Of a DNA stretch of 64,000 bases, positions 27,214-36,183 are shown piece by piece. Under the pieces are notes generated by a model that ran no database searches, had not been told where the DNA came from, and worked only from the letters and a program-made list of their open reading frames with translations. This DNA comes from Gluconobacter aidae. GTDB taxonomy: Bacteria > Pseudomonadota > Alphaproteobacteria > Acetobacterales > Acetobacteraceae. The translations under genes were made by a program, and so were the position numbers. The stretch spans positions 1 through 64,000 of the forward strand of contig NZ_WIPH01000004.1 of the NCBI RefSeq assembly GCF_009547075.1, read 5' to 3'. How positions within the stretch are numbered: position 1 is the first letter of the stretch; each line of letters opens with the position of its first letter.

Positions 27214-28568
27214 CTGCATCCTCGGTGACAAACTCAGGGGCGTATTGTCGCCCCTTGAGCCGTCTGCGCAAGGGTGTAAGCACCGGCCTTGCCGCGGGAA
27301 CCTTCCTGACCCTTGCCGCCTGCTCGGGTGGCGGGTCGTCTTCCGTGCCGGGTGTGGGCGGCGTTCCGGAAGGTGCGGGCGCGCATGATGTCGGGCTGAT
27401 CCTGCCGCTGACGGGGCGCAATGCCGCTTATGGTCTGCGGATGCGCGATGCGGCGAAGCTGGCTCTTTCGGCCAGGGGATCGCCTGCGCTGGACGTGCAT
27501 GACACCAACGCGCCGGGCGGCGCTGAGCAGGCGGCCCGGGATGCGCTGTCGCGTGGTGACGCCATCGTGCTGGGACCTCTGACCGCGACGGAAACGTCTG
27601 CGGCGGCACCGCTTGCCGTCAATGCGGGCAAGCCGGAGCTGGCTTTTACCAGCGACTCCACGCAGGCCCGTCCGGGCGTCTGGGTCATGGGTCTGACGCC
27701 GGAGCAGCAGGTGCGCCGGATGGTCGATGCCGCCCGGGCGACGGGACGCCGGACTTTCGCGGCCTTCCTGCCGGACAACGCTTTCGGACATGCGATGGGT
27801 GACGGACTGGCGCGGGCCTGCCGCGATGCGGGGCTGAAAGAGCCGCAGATCGTGTTCCATACGATGGACGCGCAGAATATCAATGACGGCCTGAAGACGC
27901 TCTCGGCCATCGAGACACGCCAGCCGGCCGCTCCGGCGCCCACGCCGACAGATGTTCCGGCCGGACCATCCGCGATCGATCCGACGGGTGAGGCTGCGGC
28001 AAACCCCTCGGTTCCGGCACAAACGGGTGCTGCGCCGCTGGCCACGCCTCCGGCCACTCCGGCTCCGGCACCCCAGGCCGTACCGGTTCCGCCGCCGCCA
28101 TTCGATGCGCTGGTGCTGGCCGATACGGGGCTGGAGCTTGGGCGGGTCATTACGGCGCTTCAGGCGGATCATATCGATTCGTCGCAGGTCCAGATCATGG
28201 GGCCGGCGCTGTGGAAGGTGTTTGACGGCAAGCTCGGTGCGCTGCACGGGGCCTGGTATGCCGCGCCGGATGCGCATGACCGCATGGGCTATGTCGCGCA
28301 GTACCGGGCTCTGTACAAGCAGGCCCCGTCACCGGTTACGGATTTCGCCTATGACGCCGCGGCTCTGGCGGGAAGTCTGATCCGTCAGGGTGGCGTGACG
28401 ACGGAAGCACTGACGCGGCCGGATGGTTACATGGGTGTGGACGGGCTGTTTCGCCTGCGGCCGGACGGACATGTGACGCGGGCACTGGCGATCTATCAGA
28501 TCCAGCGCGGCGGCGGTGCCCGCATCGTTGTGCCCGCTTCGCGGGATGTGGCGATCCGTCCGGGCTGA
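27198..28568 (+). CDS. LpoA/LppC-like penicillin-binding protein activator
   Basis: 456 residues. A lipoprotein signal with lipobox LAAC (C42) precedes a type I periplasmic-binding-protein fold: VGLILPLTGRNAAYGLRMRDAAKLAL, IVLGPLTATETSAAAPLA and RTFAAFLPDNAFGHAMGDG. This matches the LppC domain, whose E. coli member LpoA activates PBP1A. The N-terminal TPR domain of E. coli LpoA is missing, as is usual in alphaproteobacteria. A Pro/Ala-rich stretch at about 242-300 interrupts the fold and is probably a flexible insert. The start overlaps the rsmI start by 16 bases on the other strand, so a slightly later start is possible. Confidence 0.85.
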   Translation: MTFRTSASSVTNSGAYCRPLSRLRKGVSTGLAAGTFLTLAACSGGGSSSVPGVGGVPEGAGAHDVGLILPLTGRNAAYGLRMRDAAKLALSARGSPALDVHDTNAPGGAEQAARDALSRGDAIVLGPLTATETSAAAPLAVNAGKPELAFTSDSTQARPGVWVMGLTPEQQVRRMVDAARATGRRTFAAFLPDNAFGHAMGDGLARACRDAGLKEPQIVFHTMDAQNINDGLKTLSAIETRQPAAPAPTPTDVPAGPSAIDPTGEAAANPSVPAQTGAAPLATPPATPAPAPQAVPVPPPPFDALVLADTGLELGRVITALQADHIDSSQVQIMGPALWKVFDGKLGALHGAWYAAPDAHDRMGYVAQYRALYKQAPSPVTDFAYDAAALAGSLIRQGGVTTEALTRPDGYMGVDGLFRLRPDGHVTRALAIYQIQRGGGARIVVPASRDVAIRPG

Positions 28569-28587
28569 TACGATATTTTTTCAAAAG

Positions 28588-28623
28588 AAAAGCGCGTCCG
28601 TTTTCTGAACGGCGCGCTTTTTT
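28588..28623 (+). terminator. Bidirectional rho-independent terminator
   Basis: A stem of AAAAGCGCG with CGCGCTTTT, reinforced by an inner CCGTT/AACGG pairing around a short TTCT-type loop, followed by a run of T residues. The A-rich left arm and the T-rich stretch on the other strand let it serve both the lpoA-like gene and the convergent gene ending at 28655. Confidence 0.85.
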
Positions 28624-28654
28624 CATGTCTGGTCGAGGAAATCCGGGCGCGGGA

Positions 28655-29038
28655 TCAGGCGGCGCAGGTCTCGGCGAGCGGCAGAACCGGGCGGATGACA
28701 TGCAGGGCAAGCTCGAAGCTGGCATAGCTTCCGAGTTCGTGGCCACGGATCTGGTCGACCAGCACCCAGCGCATGCCCTGGGGGCGTAGCATATAGGCCG
28801 GATCGGGATTTTCACGGACCCAGACCAGAACATGATCGACGGGAGCCGTGCCATCCATATTGACGGTGTCATGGGCGGCCGGGGCGATTTCCGCATCAAA
28901 TACCCCCATCCGCTGTCCGGCTTCCAGCCAGCGCAGCAGGTACTCGCGGTGACGGGGGAGAAGGCCTTGACGCAGAGGTACGATGTTGCTCGCGTTGCGG
29001 CCATGAGAGAGGTCGTGAAGGTGAGCCACCTGCGCCAT
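28655..29038 (-). CDS. Hypothetical protein
   Basis: 127 residues from ATG 29038, which has GAGGA seven bases upstream; the frame is open to 29164. It is a cytoplasmic, mildly acidic protein with an N-terminal AQVAHLHDLSHGRN segment, a central DGTAPVDHVLVWVRENPDPAYMLR beta-rich part and a helical end (SYASFELALHVIRPVLPLAE). I do not recognise a family. It lies alone between the terminator at 28.6 kb and the lipid A genes. The 165 bases upstream contain no evident RNA gene. Confidence 0.65.
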   Translation of the reverse strand: MAQVAHLHDLSHGRNASNIVPLRQGLLPRHREYLLRWLEAGQRMGVFDAEIAPAAHDTVNMDGTAPVDHVLVWVRENPDPAYMLRPQGMRWVLVDQIRGHELGSYASFELALHVIRPVLPLAETCAA

Positions 29039-29203
29039 CAGGAAGTCCTCATCATAAAGCCGGGCAAGGCACCCGGGTCGTGGTGATGGGTTCAGGCTAG
29101 GGTTCGAAAGGGACGTTTCACAATCTTTAATAACGTCTGAAGACAGTTTTGCGACACAAACCATCCCTACTGTGGCAAATCTGCCATGCTCTCAGTGCAT
29201 GGC

Positions 29204-30118
29204 TCAACATTGTGTTGTCATATTCCGGTACAGGGATTTGTCCCAGCGGCGATGCAGCCAGAGCCACGAGCCCGGAATGTCGCGGATCCATGATTCGAGA
29301 CGGTCATTGAACAACTGCGTGAGGGCGAGAACGTCCCTGGCACGGTCGTCCGTTTTTTCCGGCATGAAGGGCGCATCCACGACCAGCACGAGTCTGGCCG
29401 GACCATCACGGCGGACATGTCCGGTCACGATCAGGGCGTCATGTCTCAGGGCGAACACGGCGGCGGCGGAGGCTGTCATGGCGGGGCGACCGAAGAGCCT
29501 GGCCTCGATCCCGTCATTCATTTTCTGATCGCCCAGAACGCCCAGATTTCCGCCTTTGGACAGGTATTTCAGGGCCGCGCGCGCGCCTTTCGCGCCTTTG
29601 GGGAACATGGGCACGTCCTGTCCCATCGCGTCCTGTCGGAGCCGGTGGATCAGGCGGTCAACGCCGGGATTGCTGGCCGCGCGGTAGAAGGACGCAAATG
29701 GCATGCCATAGCGCGCCACCACAGGCGGCATGAGTTCCCAGTTGCCGATATGACCCGAGAAGAAAATGACGGGCCGGCCTGATGCTCCGGCCGCTTCGAG
29801 ATGTTCCGCGCCTTCGACGCTCCATCCCGCGCCGGAGGGTGTGTCCTGTTTCAGATGGCTGATATGGGGGAACTCGCCCACCGTGCGGCCCAGATTCTCC
29901 CAGCAGTCGCGGACGATGCGGCGGCGCGCGGAAGCGTCATATTCCGGCAGGGCGAGCTGAAGGTTCCGGTCTGCGACTTTCGAGACGGGCAGCAGCGGTC
30001 CGATTGTGCGGGCCACAAACCCGCCCAGACTGGAAGAGGCTGCGGGCGGGAGGGTCCGGATGGCGCCCAGAAGAACACGGACCAGAAGGGTTTCCGCGCG
30101 GTACAGGAAAGACGTCAC
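29204..30118 (-). CDS. lpxL: LpxL/HtrB-type lipid A acyltransferase
   Basis: 304 residues. An N-terminal membrane anchor precedes the LPLAT domain with the catalytic HX4E motif in FSGHIGNWE (about 121-129), then FYRAASNP with the lipid-binding Arg, GxLGxLxDQ-type motif NLGVLGDQKMNDG and FGRPAMTASAAAVFAL. These enzymes add secondary acyl chains to Kdo-lipid A at the inner membrane. Whether laurate, myristate or a longer chain is used cannot be told. It overlaps lpxK by 4 bases, and the order waaA-fusion, lpxK, lpxL makes a lipid A operon. Confidence 0.9.
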   Translation of the reverse strand: MTSFLYRAETLLVRVLLGAIRTLPPAASSSLGGFVARTIGPLLPVSKVADRNLQLALPEYDASARRRIVRDCWENLGRTVGEFPHISHLKQDTPSGAGWSVEGAEHLEAAGASGRPVIFFSGHIGNWELMPPVVARYGMPFASFYRAASNPGVDRLIHRLRQDAMGQDVPMFPKGAKGARAALKYLSKGGNLGVLGDQKMNDGIEARLFGRPAMTASAAAVFALRHDALIVTGHVRRDGPARLVLVVDAPFMPEKTDDRARDVLALTQLFNDRLESWIRDIPGSWLWLHRRWDKSLYRNMTTQC

Positions 30119-31098
30119 GTGCCGGAAAACAGCAGATCGAGGAGACGTTCGGGGGATTTCGGGTCGGCCCAGAGCAGCTCTACGCCGATGACCTTTACCT
30201 GCGTACGGAATGGGAATGGGAGTTTCACGGCGTCCTTGGCGGTCGTGACCAGCGTGGTCCCCGACTCCCGGCTGAGGGCTTCGAGGCGCTGGATGTCACG
30301 GGGCGTATAGAAATGGTGGTCGGGGAAGGGAAGCGAGCGGATGGGGACTACGCCTGCGTCCCGGAGCATATCGAAGAACTTTTCAGGGCGTCCAATGCCC
30401 GCGAAGGCCACAATGCGTCGCCCCTGAAGGGTCCGGATTTCGGGTCCGGGCACCAGTCGGGCCTGCGCGGTCAGGAGATGCGGCGGGAATGTCGGGATCA
30501 GGTTGTGCCGGTCATCCCCCATGACGATGACGGCCTGGGCGCGGGCAAGGGCATCGGTTACCGGCTCGCGCAGGGGACCTGCGGGCAGGACGCATCCATT
30601 ACCGAAACCGGTGACGCCGTCCACGACGAGAACGGAGACGTCCTGATGCAGTGTCGGGTTCTGGAAGCCATCATCCATGACGAGGCAGTCCGCGCCCTGG
30701 GAGATGGCGAGGCGGGCGGTTTCGGCGCGGTCGGCCCCGATCCAGGTCGGGGCGCTCTGTGCGAGGAGAAGTGGTTCGTCACCCACGTCGCGGGGCGTGC
30801 TGCGGTTTGGATTGACGCCCATCGGGCCACGCTCGCGGCCGCCATGACCCTTGCTCAGGATATGAGGATGATGGCCCCGGTTCCTGAGGCGCTGGACGAG
30901 ATCAAGGGTGAGGGGGGTTTTGCCGGTACCGCCTGTGGTGATGTTGCCGCAGCACAGGACCGGAACGGAGGCATGGAAGGTCGGCTGTCTGAGGCGACGG
31001 CGGGTGAGTGTTGTGGCGATGAAGGAAAACGGCCGCAGGAGACGGGCGGCGATGCTGCGAGTGGGACGCAGCCAGAAACGGGGTGGGCGAGGGGTCAT
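30115..31098 (-). CDS. lpxK: Tetraacyldisaccharide 4'-kinase
   Basis: 327 residues. It phosphorylates the 4' position of the lipid A disaccharide at the inner membrane. An N-terminal amphipathic/hydrophobic helix precedes the P-loop ITTGGTGKTPL (about 52-62). LSKGHGG is the usual LSRGYGG motif, GDEPLLLA follows, and the catalytic DDGFQN segment (about 140-145) is intact. GPLREP and FAGIGRPEKFF further match LpxK. It overlaps the genes on both sides by 4 bases, so the three lipid A genes should be translated together. Confidence 0.95.
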   Translation of the reverse strand: MTPRPPRFWLRPTRSIAARLLRPFSFIATTLTRRRLRQPTFHASVPVLCCGNITTGGTGKTPLTLDLVQRLRNRGHHPHILSKGHGGRERGPMGVNPNRSTPRDVGDEPLLLAQSAPTWIGADRAETARLAISQGADCLVMDDGFQNPTLHQDVSVLVVDGVTGFGNGCVLPAGPLREPVTDALARAQAVIVMGDDRHNLIPTFPPHLLTAQARLVPGPEIRTLQGRRIVAFAGIGRPEKFFDMLRDAGVVPIRSLPFPDHHFYTPRDIQRLEALSRESGTTLVTTAKDAVKLPFPFRTQVKVIGVELLWADPKSPERLLDLLFSGT

Positions 31099-32975
31099 CG
31101 TTCAACCGTTTTCAGGATGCGGTCCCGCAGGACGCTCACCACGGAGCGCTGCAATCCCGTTGTCCTGACGGGCGGGAGGGGGGATTCGAGCCATTGTGTC
31201 AGACACTCCACATCGTTCACGATGTGGATGGTATCAGAAACGGTGGCCATTGCCTCCCGCCAGTTCTCCATTTTTGGCCCCGTCGCCGTGGGAACGCCCA
31301 GACGCAGCGGCTCGAACGGGTTGTGGCCGCCGCCCTTTCCGGCAAGGGAATTGCCCAGAAAACAGCGGTCCGCCAGCCGATAGAACAGGCCCAGCTCGCC
31401 CAGCGTGTCAGCGAGCCAGACCGGCATCTGCGGGGCTGGATCCTGGCCTGCCGCCCGGCGGGGCAGGTCAAAGCGGGCTGCCAGCTCCACGCCACGGGCG
31501 GGATGGCGCGGGACAATGATGGTCAGCAGATCGGGCTGGAGCCCGCGGGCCCTTTCAGCGGCCTGAAGAACAGCTTCTTCCTCGCCCGGATGGGTGGAGG
31601 CCGCCACAAAAACCGGACGGTCGCCGATCAGGCTCCTCAGCCGGGCATATTCAGCCTCGTCATAGGCCAGTGGCGGGGCGTCCTGCTTGAGGTCGCCATC
31701 TTCATGGACCGGGAGAGCCCCCAGAGCCCGGAAGCGGGCGGCGTCTTCGGAGCCGCGGGCTGCCACCCAGGACAGGCGCTTCATCATGCGGCGTGCGGGG
31801 TCTCCCAGACGGGTCCACAGACGGGCCGAACGGTCCGACAGGCGCCCGTTGACGAGCATGACCGGGATGTCGCGGCGCGAACAGGCGGCGATGATGCCGG
31901 GCCAGAGTTCGCTTTCCACGAATATGGCGCCTTCCGGCTGCCAGAGGTTCAGGAAGCGCCTGAGCCAGCGCGGCACATCATGGGGGATGAAGCGGTGGAT
32001 GATCCGCTGCCGGTAGAGCGGATGCCGGGCCACGATCTCGCTGCCGGTGACGGTTGCGGTCGTAAAGAGGATGCGCATCTCGGGCCGGGCCTCGAGCAGG
32101 GCTTCGGCCAGCGGCAGGGCGCAGAGGGTCTCGCCCACGCTGGCGGCATGGATCCACAGAAGCTGTCCCGTGGGGCGATGGCCCTGGCGTGGTCCCGTGC
32201 GCTCCAGTCCCATGCGCTCGCGCAGGCGGCCGGGGAGTTCACGTCCGCGATGCAGGCGGATGCGCAGCATGACTGTCAGGGCCGGGGCCATGAGGGTTCC
32301 GGCCATACGCCACAGACGGTCCGCCAGATTGGACTGCCGGTGCTGCACCACGCTCTCGGCGCGCAGCGAGACGTCGTTCAGGGCGTTCTGGAGGATCGTG
32401 GCATCGGGCTGGAACAGGGGCTCGCCCATGATGAGGGCGCCGCGTCCGAACGGCAGGGGGAAAGCCAGCCCGTCCCATGAAGGCAGGCGCAGGCTCGTGC
32501 TGGCCATCCCGACGGGGACGACCGCGCAGGCCGCAAGGCGGGAGAGCGCGACGGCTCCGGGCTGGACCTGTTCCGCCGGGCCTCGGGGGCCGTCCGGTGT
32601 GATCCCGACCAGCGAGCCTTTTTCAAGTTCCTTCAAAGCGGTGCGCAGAACGGTCGCGCCCCCCTTGTTCTTGCCCTTTTTGCTGGAAGATCCGTGGATG
32701 CCGATGATGCCCCAGGGGCGGACGACATCGGCGATCAGCATCCCGTCCGGATTGCGGGAAATCAGGACCCGCAGTTCCAGGCGGGGTTCCAGCGTCCGTG
32801 CCCAGAACCACAGGGCCGGGCTGAGTGTCAGCGAGCGGTGCCAGAAGGCGACGACCGTCCCCTGCGCCGGGGTTGTCAGGGTTTCGAGGGCGCGGGGTGA
32901 GCCACTGACCTGCCAGCGCGTGGAGCGCAGGCAGGTTCCCAGCCACAGGCGCAGGAGGCGCGGAAACAGGGTCAT
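31095..32975 (-). CDS. waaA: DUF374 acyltransferase-like domain fused to Kdo transferase WaaA
   Basis: 626 residues, two domains. Residues 1 to about 205 are a DUF374 LPLAT-like domain: VVAFWHRSL, RPWGIIGIHGSSSKKGKNKGGATVLR and GITPDGPRGPAEQVQPG. From about 220 comes a complete Kdo transferase: a membrane stretch, RERMGLE, WIHAASVGE with the catalytic Glu, LFTTATVTGSEI, FVESELWPG, LVNGRLS and GGGHNPFEPLRLGVPTATGP near the end. WaaA adds Kdo to lipid IVA. The frame is continuous, so the two domains appear to be one polypeptide. ATG 32975 was chosen; an ATG at 33011 is also in frame. Confidence 0.9.
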   Translation of the reverse strand: MTLFPRLLRLWLGTCLRSTRWQVSGSPRALETLTTPAQGTVVAFWHRSLTLSPALWFWARTLEPRLELRVLISRNPDGMLIADVVRPWGIIGIHGSSSKKGKNKGGATVLRTALKELEKGSLVGITPDGPRGPAEQVQPGAVALSRLAACAVVPVGMASTSLRLPSWDGLAFPLPFGRGALIMGEPLFQPDATILQNALNDVSLRAESVVQHRQSNLADRLWRMAGTLMAPALTVMLRIRLHRGRELPGRLRERMGLERTGPRQGHRPTGQLLWIHAASVGETLCALPLAEALLEARPEMRILFTTATVTGSEIVARHPLYRQRIIHRFIPHDVPRWLRRFLNLWQPEGAIFVESELWPGIIAACSRRDIPVMLVNGRLSDRSARLWTRLGDPARRMMKRLSWVAARGSEDAARFRALGALPVHEDGDLKQDAPPLAYDEAEYARLRSLIGDRPVFVAASTHPGEEEAVLQAAERARGLQPDLLTIIVPRHPARGVELAARFDLPRRAAGQDPAPQMPVWLADTLGELGLFYRLADRCFLGNSLAGKGGGHNPFEPLRLGVPTATGPKMENWREAMATVSDTIHIVNDVECLTQWLESPLPPVRTTGLQRSVVSVLRDRILKTVER

Positions 32976-33045
32976 GCCCTGTCGGGTAGCACGCGGCGTT
33001 ACAGGCGGCAAAGGTTGGACAGGCTTTCCCGTAAGGTTCTGGCCC

Positions 33046-33774
33046 TCACGGCGCCGGATGACGGACTTCCAGGGACGTGAAGGTCACCTGCGCCGTGTCA
33101 CCGTGACAGGGCATATGCCATCCGGTCTGGCCGGCGACGGCTTCGAACCACATGACGGGCGCGGTCCCGGCCATGGGCATGGCGAGCACGCTGCGGCTGC
33201 CATTGACGACAACGACGAGTGTTCCGTTGGGACGCGAGGAGATGGCATAGCTGACGTTGCGGTCCGGATAGATCGTACCGGCGACAATACTGCGGGCCGA
33301 ACTGCCATCATGGACGGTGACGGTTACCTGTGAGCGATGACCGTCTGCGACCAGCTCCACGACGGGACCGTGCGGGCTCTGGATACGGCCGATGATGATG
33401 CGCTGGTCGCTGGGCCAGGTGTCGATATGCAGACTGGCGTTCATGTCGGCCGGGGTCTGCTGGAAATACCAGGCCGTGCCTTCACGAAGGACGGTCGCGG
33501 AGGCCGTCTGCCCCCGGATGAACGGCTGAAGCCCGTCCGTCCGCAGGGTGATGGCGCCTGTTGCCGGGTTCTGCTGATAGAACGGGCTGTGATAGCCGGT
33601 TGCGAGCGTGGTGCCCGGAACGAGGCGCAGTTTCAGCCGTGCCTGCGGCTCCTGAAGGGTGAAGCTGCCCGCCTGTGGTGGAGAACGTGTGTCCATGGCC
33701 GATGCGGGGAGCAGCGCGGTACCTGCCAGTGCGAGGGTCAGGCAGGTTGCGCAAAGGAGGCGGGGCAGGGACAT
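33046..33774 (-). CDS. Exported polysaccharide lyase family 7 (alginate lyase 2)-fold protein
   Basis: 242 residues. Residues 1-26 are a signal peptide (ends PASA). The rest follows the jelly-roll pattern of alginate lyase 2 domains: LREG near 97, HIDTWPSDQRIIIGRIQSPHGP (position of the QIH motif), VSYAISSRPNGTLVVVVNG and the closing VTFTSLEVRH. In active PL7 enzymes the catalytic centre uses Q-x-H and a Tyr in YFKAG-Y. Here these positions read RIQ and MWFEAVAGQ, so the His and Tyr appear lost. It may bind rather than cleave an acidic polysaccharide. It precedes the waaA fusion by 70 bases on the same strand. Confidence 0.62.
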   Translation of the reverse strand: MSLPRLLCATCLTLALAGTALLPASAMDTRSPPQAGSFTLQEPQARLKLRLVPGTTLATGYHSPFYQQNPATGAITLRTDGLQPFIRGQTASATVLREGTAWYFQQTPADMNASLHIDTWPSDQRIIIGRIQSPHGPVVELVADGHRSQVTVTVHDGSSARSIVAGTIYPDRNVSYAISSRPNGTLVVVVNGSRSVLAMPMAGTAPVMWFEAVAGQTGWHMPCHGDTAQVTFTSLEVRHPAP

Positions 33775-33816
33775 GACGGTTCCTTCAGATCGGCAGGCAG
33801 GCGTGAACAGGGCGTT

Positions 33817-34701
33817 TCAGCGGCTCATGAGAACGGTGAGTTGCGCCTGTTCCAGAATATGACGGGTGACGCCGCCCAGAATCATCTGGCGCAGACGGGA
33901 GTGGGAATAGGCGCCCATGCCGAGCATGTCGGCATTGAACTCCGTGGCCGCCTTCAGGAGTCCCGCGCCGATGTCACGGTTGACGGCTTCGAACTCGCGG
34001 GAAGTGGCGGAAATGCCATGCATCCGCAGATAGGTCACGACTTCATCCGCGCCCGGTCCACGACGCTGGTAGTCCTGACAGGTCAGGACCTGCACGGCTT
34101 CGGCCTTATGGGCCCAGGGCAGGATGCAGCGCAGGGCCAGCGAGGCTTCGGGCGTGCCGTTCCAGGCGATGGCGATGCGCTTGCCTACCGTCTTCGGCGG
34201 GGCGGGCGGTGCGATCACGAGCGGGCGGCCACTGTCGAACAGGATGGCATGCAGCGTTTCTGAGGCGCGCGGGTCGCCGTCCTTGGCGAGATTCGGAACC
34301 AGCGTCATGTCGGCCAGACGTGAGCGCCATGTCAGGGAGTCATGCTCGGTCCCGTTGAGGATATCAAGGCTGGCGCTGACGCCATCGCCAGCGGATGAGC
34401 CGATCTTCGAGGGTTCGACGCGGCGGATGTCATGCTCCTGAACAAAGGCGTCGAAGGCCTTGCGGATCGCGATCGCGCGGCGCTGCGCCTCGGTCGTGGC
34501 CGTGTCGATCATTTCATTGACCATTCCGGCCGAGATGCCCTCACCGGCCAGCGTCGCGACTTCGGACGGATCCGAGCCGACCACGACAGCGGACAGATGG
34601 GCATCGAAACGGCGCGCGAAATCGAGCGCGACCGACATGACGGCTTCGAGGTCACCGGAGCCATTGAGGGGGAGAAGGATATTCTTGATGTCGATAAGCA
34701 T
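33817..34701 (-). CDS. Universal stress protein, two-domain
   Basis: 294 residues. Two UspA-like domains in tandem: the first begins IKNILLPLNGSGDLEAVMSVALDFARRF, and the second begins RIAIAWNGTPEASLALRCILPWA (about 170). The ATP-binding loop of the second domain, GMGAYSHSRLRQMILGGVTRHIL (about 262-284), is complete, while the first lacks an equivalent loop. Such proteins bind ATP and support survival under stress; targets are rarely known. It lies 48 bases after pdxH on the same strand. Confidence 0.9.
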   Translation of the reverse strand: MLIDIKNILLPLNGSGDLEAVMSVALDFARRFDAHLSAVVVGSDPSEVATLAGEGISAGMVNEMIDTATTEAQRRAIAIRKAFDAFVQEHDIRRVEPSKIGSSAGDGVSASLDILNGTEHDSLTWRSRLADMTLVPNLAKDGDPRASETLHAILFDSGRPLVIAPPAPPKTVGKRIAIAWNGTPEASLALRCILPWAHKAEAVQVLTCQDYQRRGPGADEVVTYLRMHGISATSREFEAVNRDIGAGLLKAATEFNADMLGMGAYSHSRLRQMILGGVTRHILEQAQLTVLMSR

Positions 34702-34749
34702 GGGTCAGGGCTCCCCGGCCAGAATCTGCGGAACGTCGTTATGATGTAT

Positions 34750-35367
34750 TTACGGATAAAGTCGCGTGACGTTCCATCCGTTTCCGTCATGGGCGTTTCC
34801 GTCACGGGTCCACACGGCTCTGTCATGCAGGCGGTAGGGACGGTCCTGCCAGAATTCGATGGCTTCGGGCAGAACGCGGAAGCCCGACCAGTTGGCGGGG
34901 CGGGGGATCGGACCGTCGCCGTATTTCTCGTCCACGGCCTTCAGGCGTTGCTCGAAGGTGGTACGGTCATCCAGCGGGCGTGACTGGTCGGACGCAATGG
35001 CGCCAAGGCGGGACATGCGCGAGCGGCTTGCGAAATACGCATCGGCCTCGGCGGCGCTGACGGCTTCGACCGGGCCTTCGATCCGGATCTGGCGGCGGAG
35101 GGATTTCCAGTGGAACAGCAGGGCGACATGCGGGTTGGCCAGCAGTTCGCGTCCCTTGCGGCTTTCCAGATTGGTATAGAAAACGAAGCCGCGCTCATCC
35201 ACGCCCTTGAGCAGGAGCATCCGGACGGACGGTCGCCCCTCAGGCGTGGCGGTTGCCACGGCCATGGCGTTGGGATCGTTCGGCTCGGATGTCCCGGCAT
35301 CCGACATCCAGGCCGCAAACAGGGCGAAGGGATCGGCCTTCAGGTCAATCAGGGGGATGTCGGACAT
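34750..35367 (-). CDS. pdxH: Pyridoxamine 5'-phosphate oxidase
   Basis: 205 residues. An FMN flavoenzyme that oxidises pyridoxamine/pyridoxine phosphate to pyridoxal phosphate. Family motifs: NAMAVATATPEGRPSVRMLLLKG (about 33-55), FVFYTNLESRKGRELLANP, LFHWKSLRRQIRIEG, ASDQSRPL and the C-terminal RPANWSGFRVLPEAIEFWQ with RLHDR and RLYP. ATG 35367 has a strong AAGGAGAG site upstream. Active-site Arg and His residues of RLHDR are kept. Confidence 0.96.
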   Translation of the reverse strand: MSDIPLIDLKADPFALFAAWMSDAGTSEPNDPNAMAVATATPEGRPSVRMLLLKGVDERGFVFYTNLESRKGRELLANPHVALLFHWKSLRRQIRIEGPVEAVSAAEADAYFASRSRMSRLGAIASDQSRPLDDRTTFEQRLKAVDEKYGDGPIPRPANWSGFRVLPEAIEFWQDRPYRLHDRAVWTRDGNAHDGNGWNVTRLYP

Positions 35368-35496
35368 GGGACTCTCCTTGGAACTGGATTGGCGGAACAG
35401 GCAAGGCGTGGCAGCAGCGACGCAGACCGGTTCCCCAGTGTGAGGATCATAACGCGGATGGCACGTTCCAGCCATCCGGCCCGGTAGGGGAACAGT

Positions 35497-36039
35497 TTAT
35501 ACACTCCGCTTGCAGCGCGCCTTGATCTGGGACAGCATGCGTCGCCGCAGCAGACCACTGACGGGGCGGATCACGAGCCAGTAGGGCAGGAAGCGCCGCC
35601 GGACATGGGAAGTGGGGCACAGGACATGTGTCTGCGTGACAAGGCGCGTCCGTTCCCGCTTCGCTGGCACTGTCATAAAGGACAGGATCAGGGTTGCAAC
35701 GGACGCATCCCTGTTACCGAGAAACTCCATGGGTGTGTCAAAGCGGCGCAGGCCGTAATCCGTCCGCCAGAAAGCGCCTTTCAGCCCGTAGACCAGACTG
35801 TGACCGGTCTGGGAAAGGAGCGTGAAATCCTGAAGCTCCAGAGGCGGCGGAGAGGGGGCATGCAGCAGGCGGGCCGGCAGTCCACGCAGGTAAAGGGCGG
35901 GGCGGAGAAGCGGATCATCTCCCAGACGGTAGCGGCGTACGGAGTTCAGAATGGTCTCGGGCCGGGCATGGATCAGGATGGAATGACGTTCGGAAAAATC
36001 GAACGGTTCCATGGTGGCGCAGGCGGATTTCGAACGCAT
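35497..36039 (-). CDS. SRPBCC (START-like) superfamily protein, probable
   Basis: 180 residues from ATG 36039, with GAGGA ten bases upstream; the same frame is open far into fabI but that part is a shadow. The N terminus HSILIHARPETIL resembles the first strand and helix of START-like domains. A central GLKGAFW, FD and TRLVTQTHVLCPTSHVRRRFLPYWLVIRPVSGLLRRRML segment fits SRPBCC proteins in which T-x-T-x-V strands precede a long C-terminal helix. Function unknown; such folds bind lipids or aromatic ligands. It is divergent from fabI. Confidence 0.6.
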   Translation of the reverse strand: MRSKSACATMEPFDFSERHSILIHARPETILNSVRRYRLGDDPLLRPALYLRGLPARLLHAPSPPPLELQDFTLLSQTGHSLVYGLKGAFWRTDYGLRRFDTPMEFLGNRDASVATLILSFMTVPAKRERTRLVTQTHVLCPTSHVRRRFLPYWLVIRPVSGLLRRRMLSQIKARCKRSV

Positions 36040-36183
36040 GGGCGGAAATTCCTCAGTGCCGGAGTGATGCCTTAATGCCCTGTCAGAGGGCAAAAAACGG
36101 CGCAATCGTCGCAAAGTCTTGTCTGTAACGGGCGCTTGTGCAACCACGGCCCTCAATACGCCAACGCGATTCAGGAAATCACC

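Noticed and set aside
29086-29130. A GGTTCGAA-like stretch suggesting a tRNA T-arm
   Set aside because: No acceptor, D-arm or anticodon stem pairs around it.
36078-36100. GCCCT/AGGGC hairpin followed by AAAAAA upstream of fabI
   Set aside because: Neither strand has T residues after the stem in the needed direction, and it lies between divergent genes.
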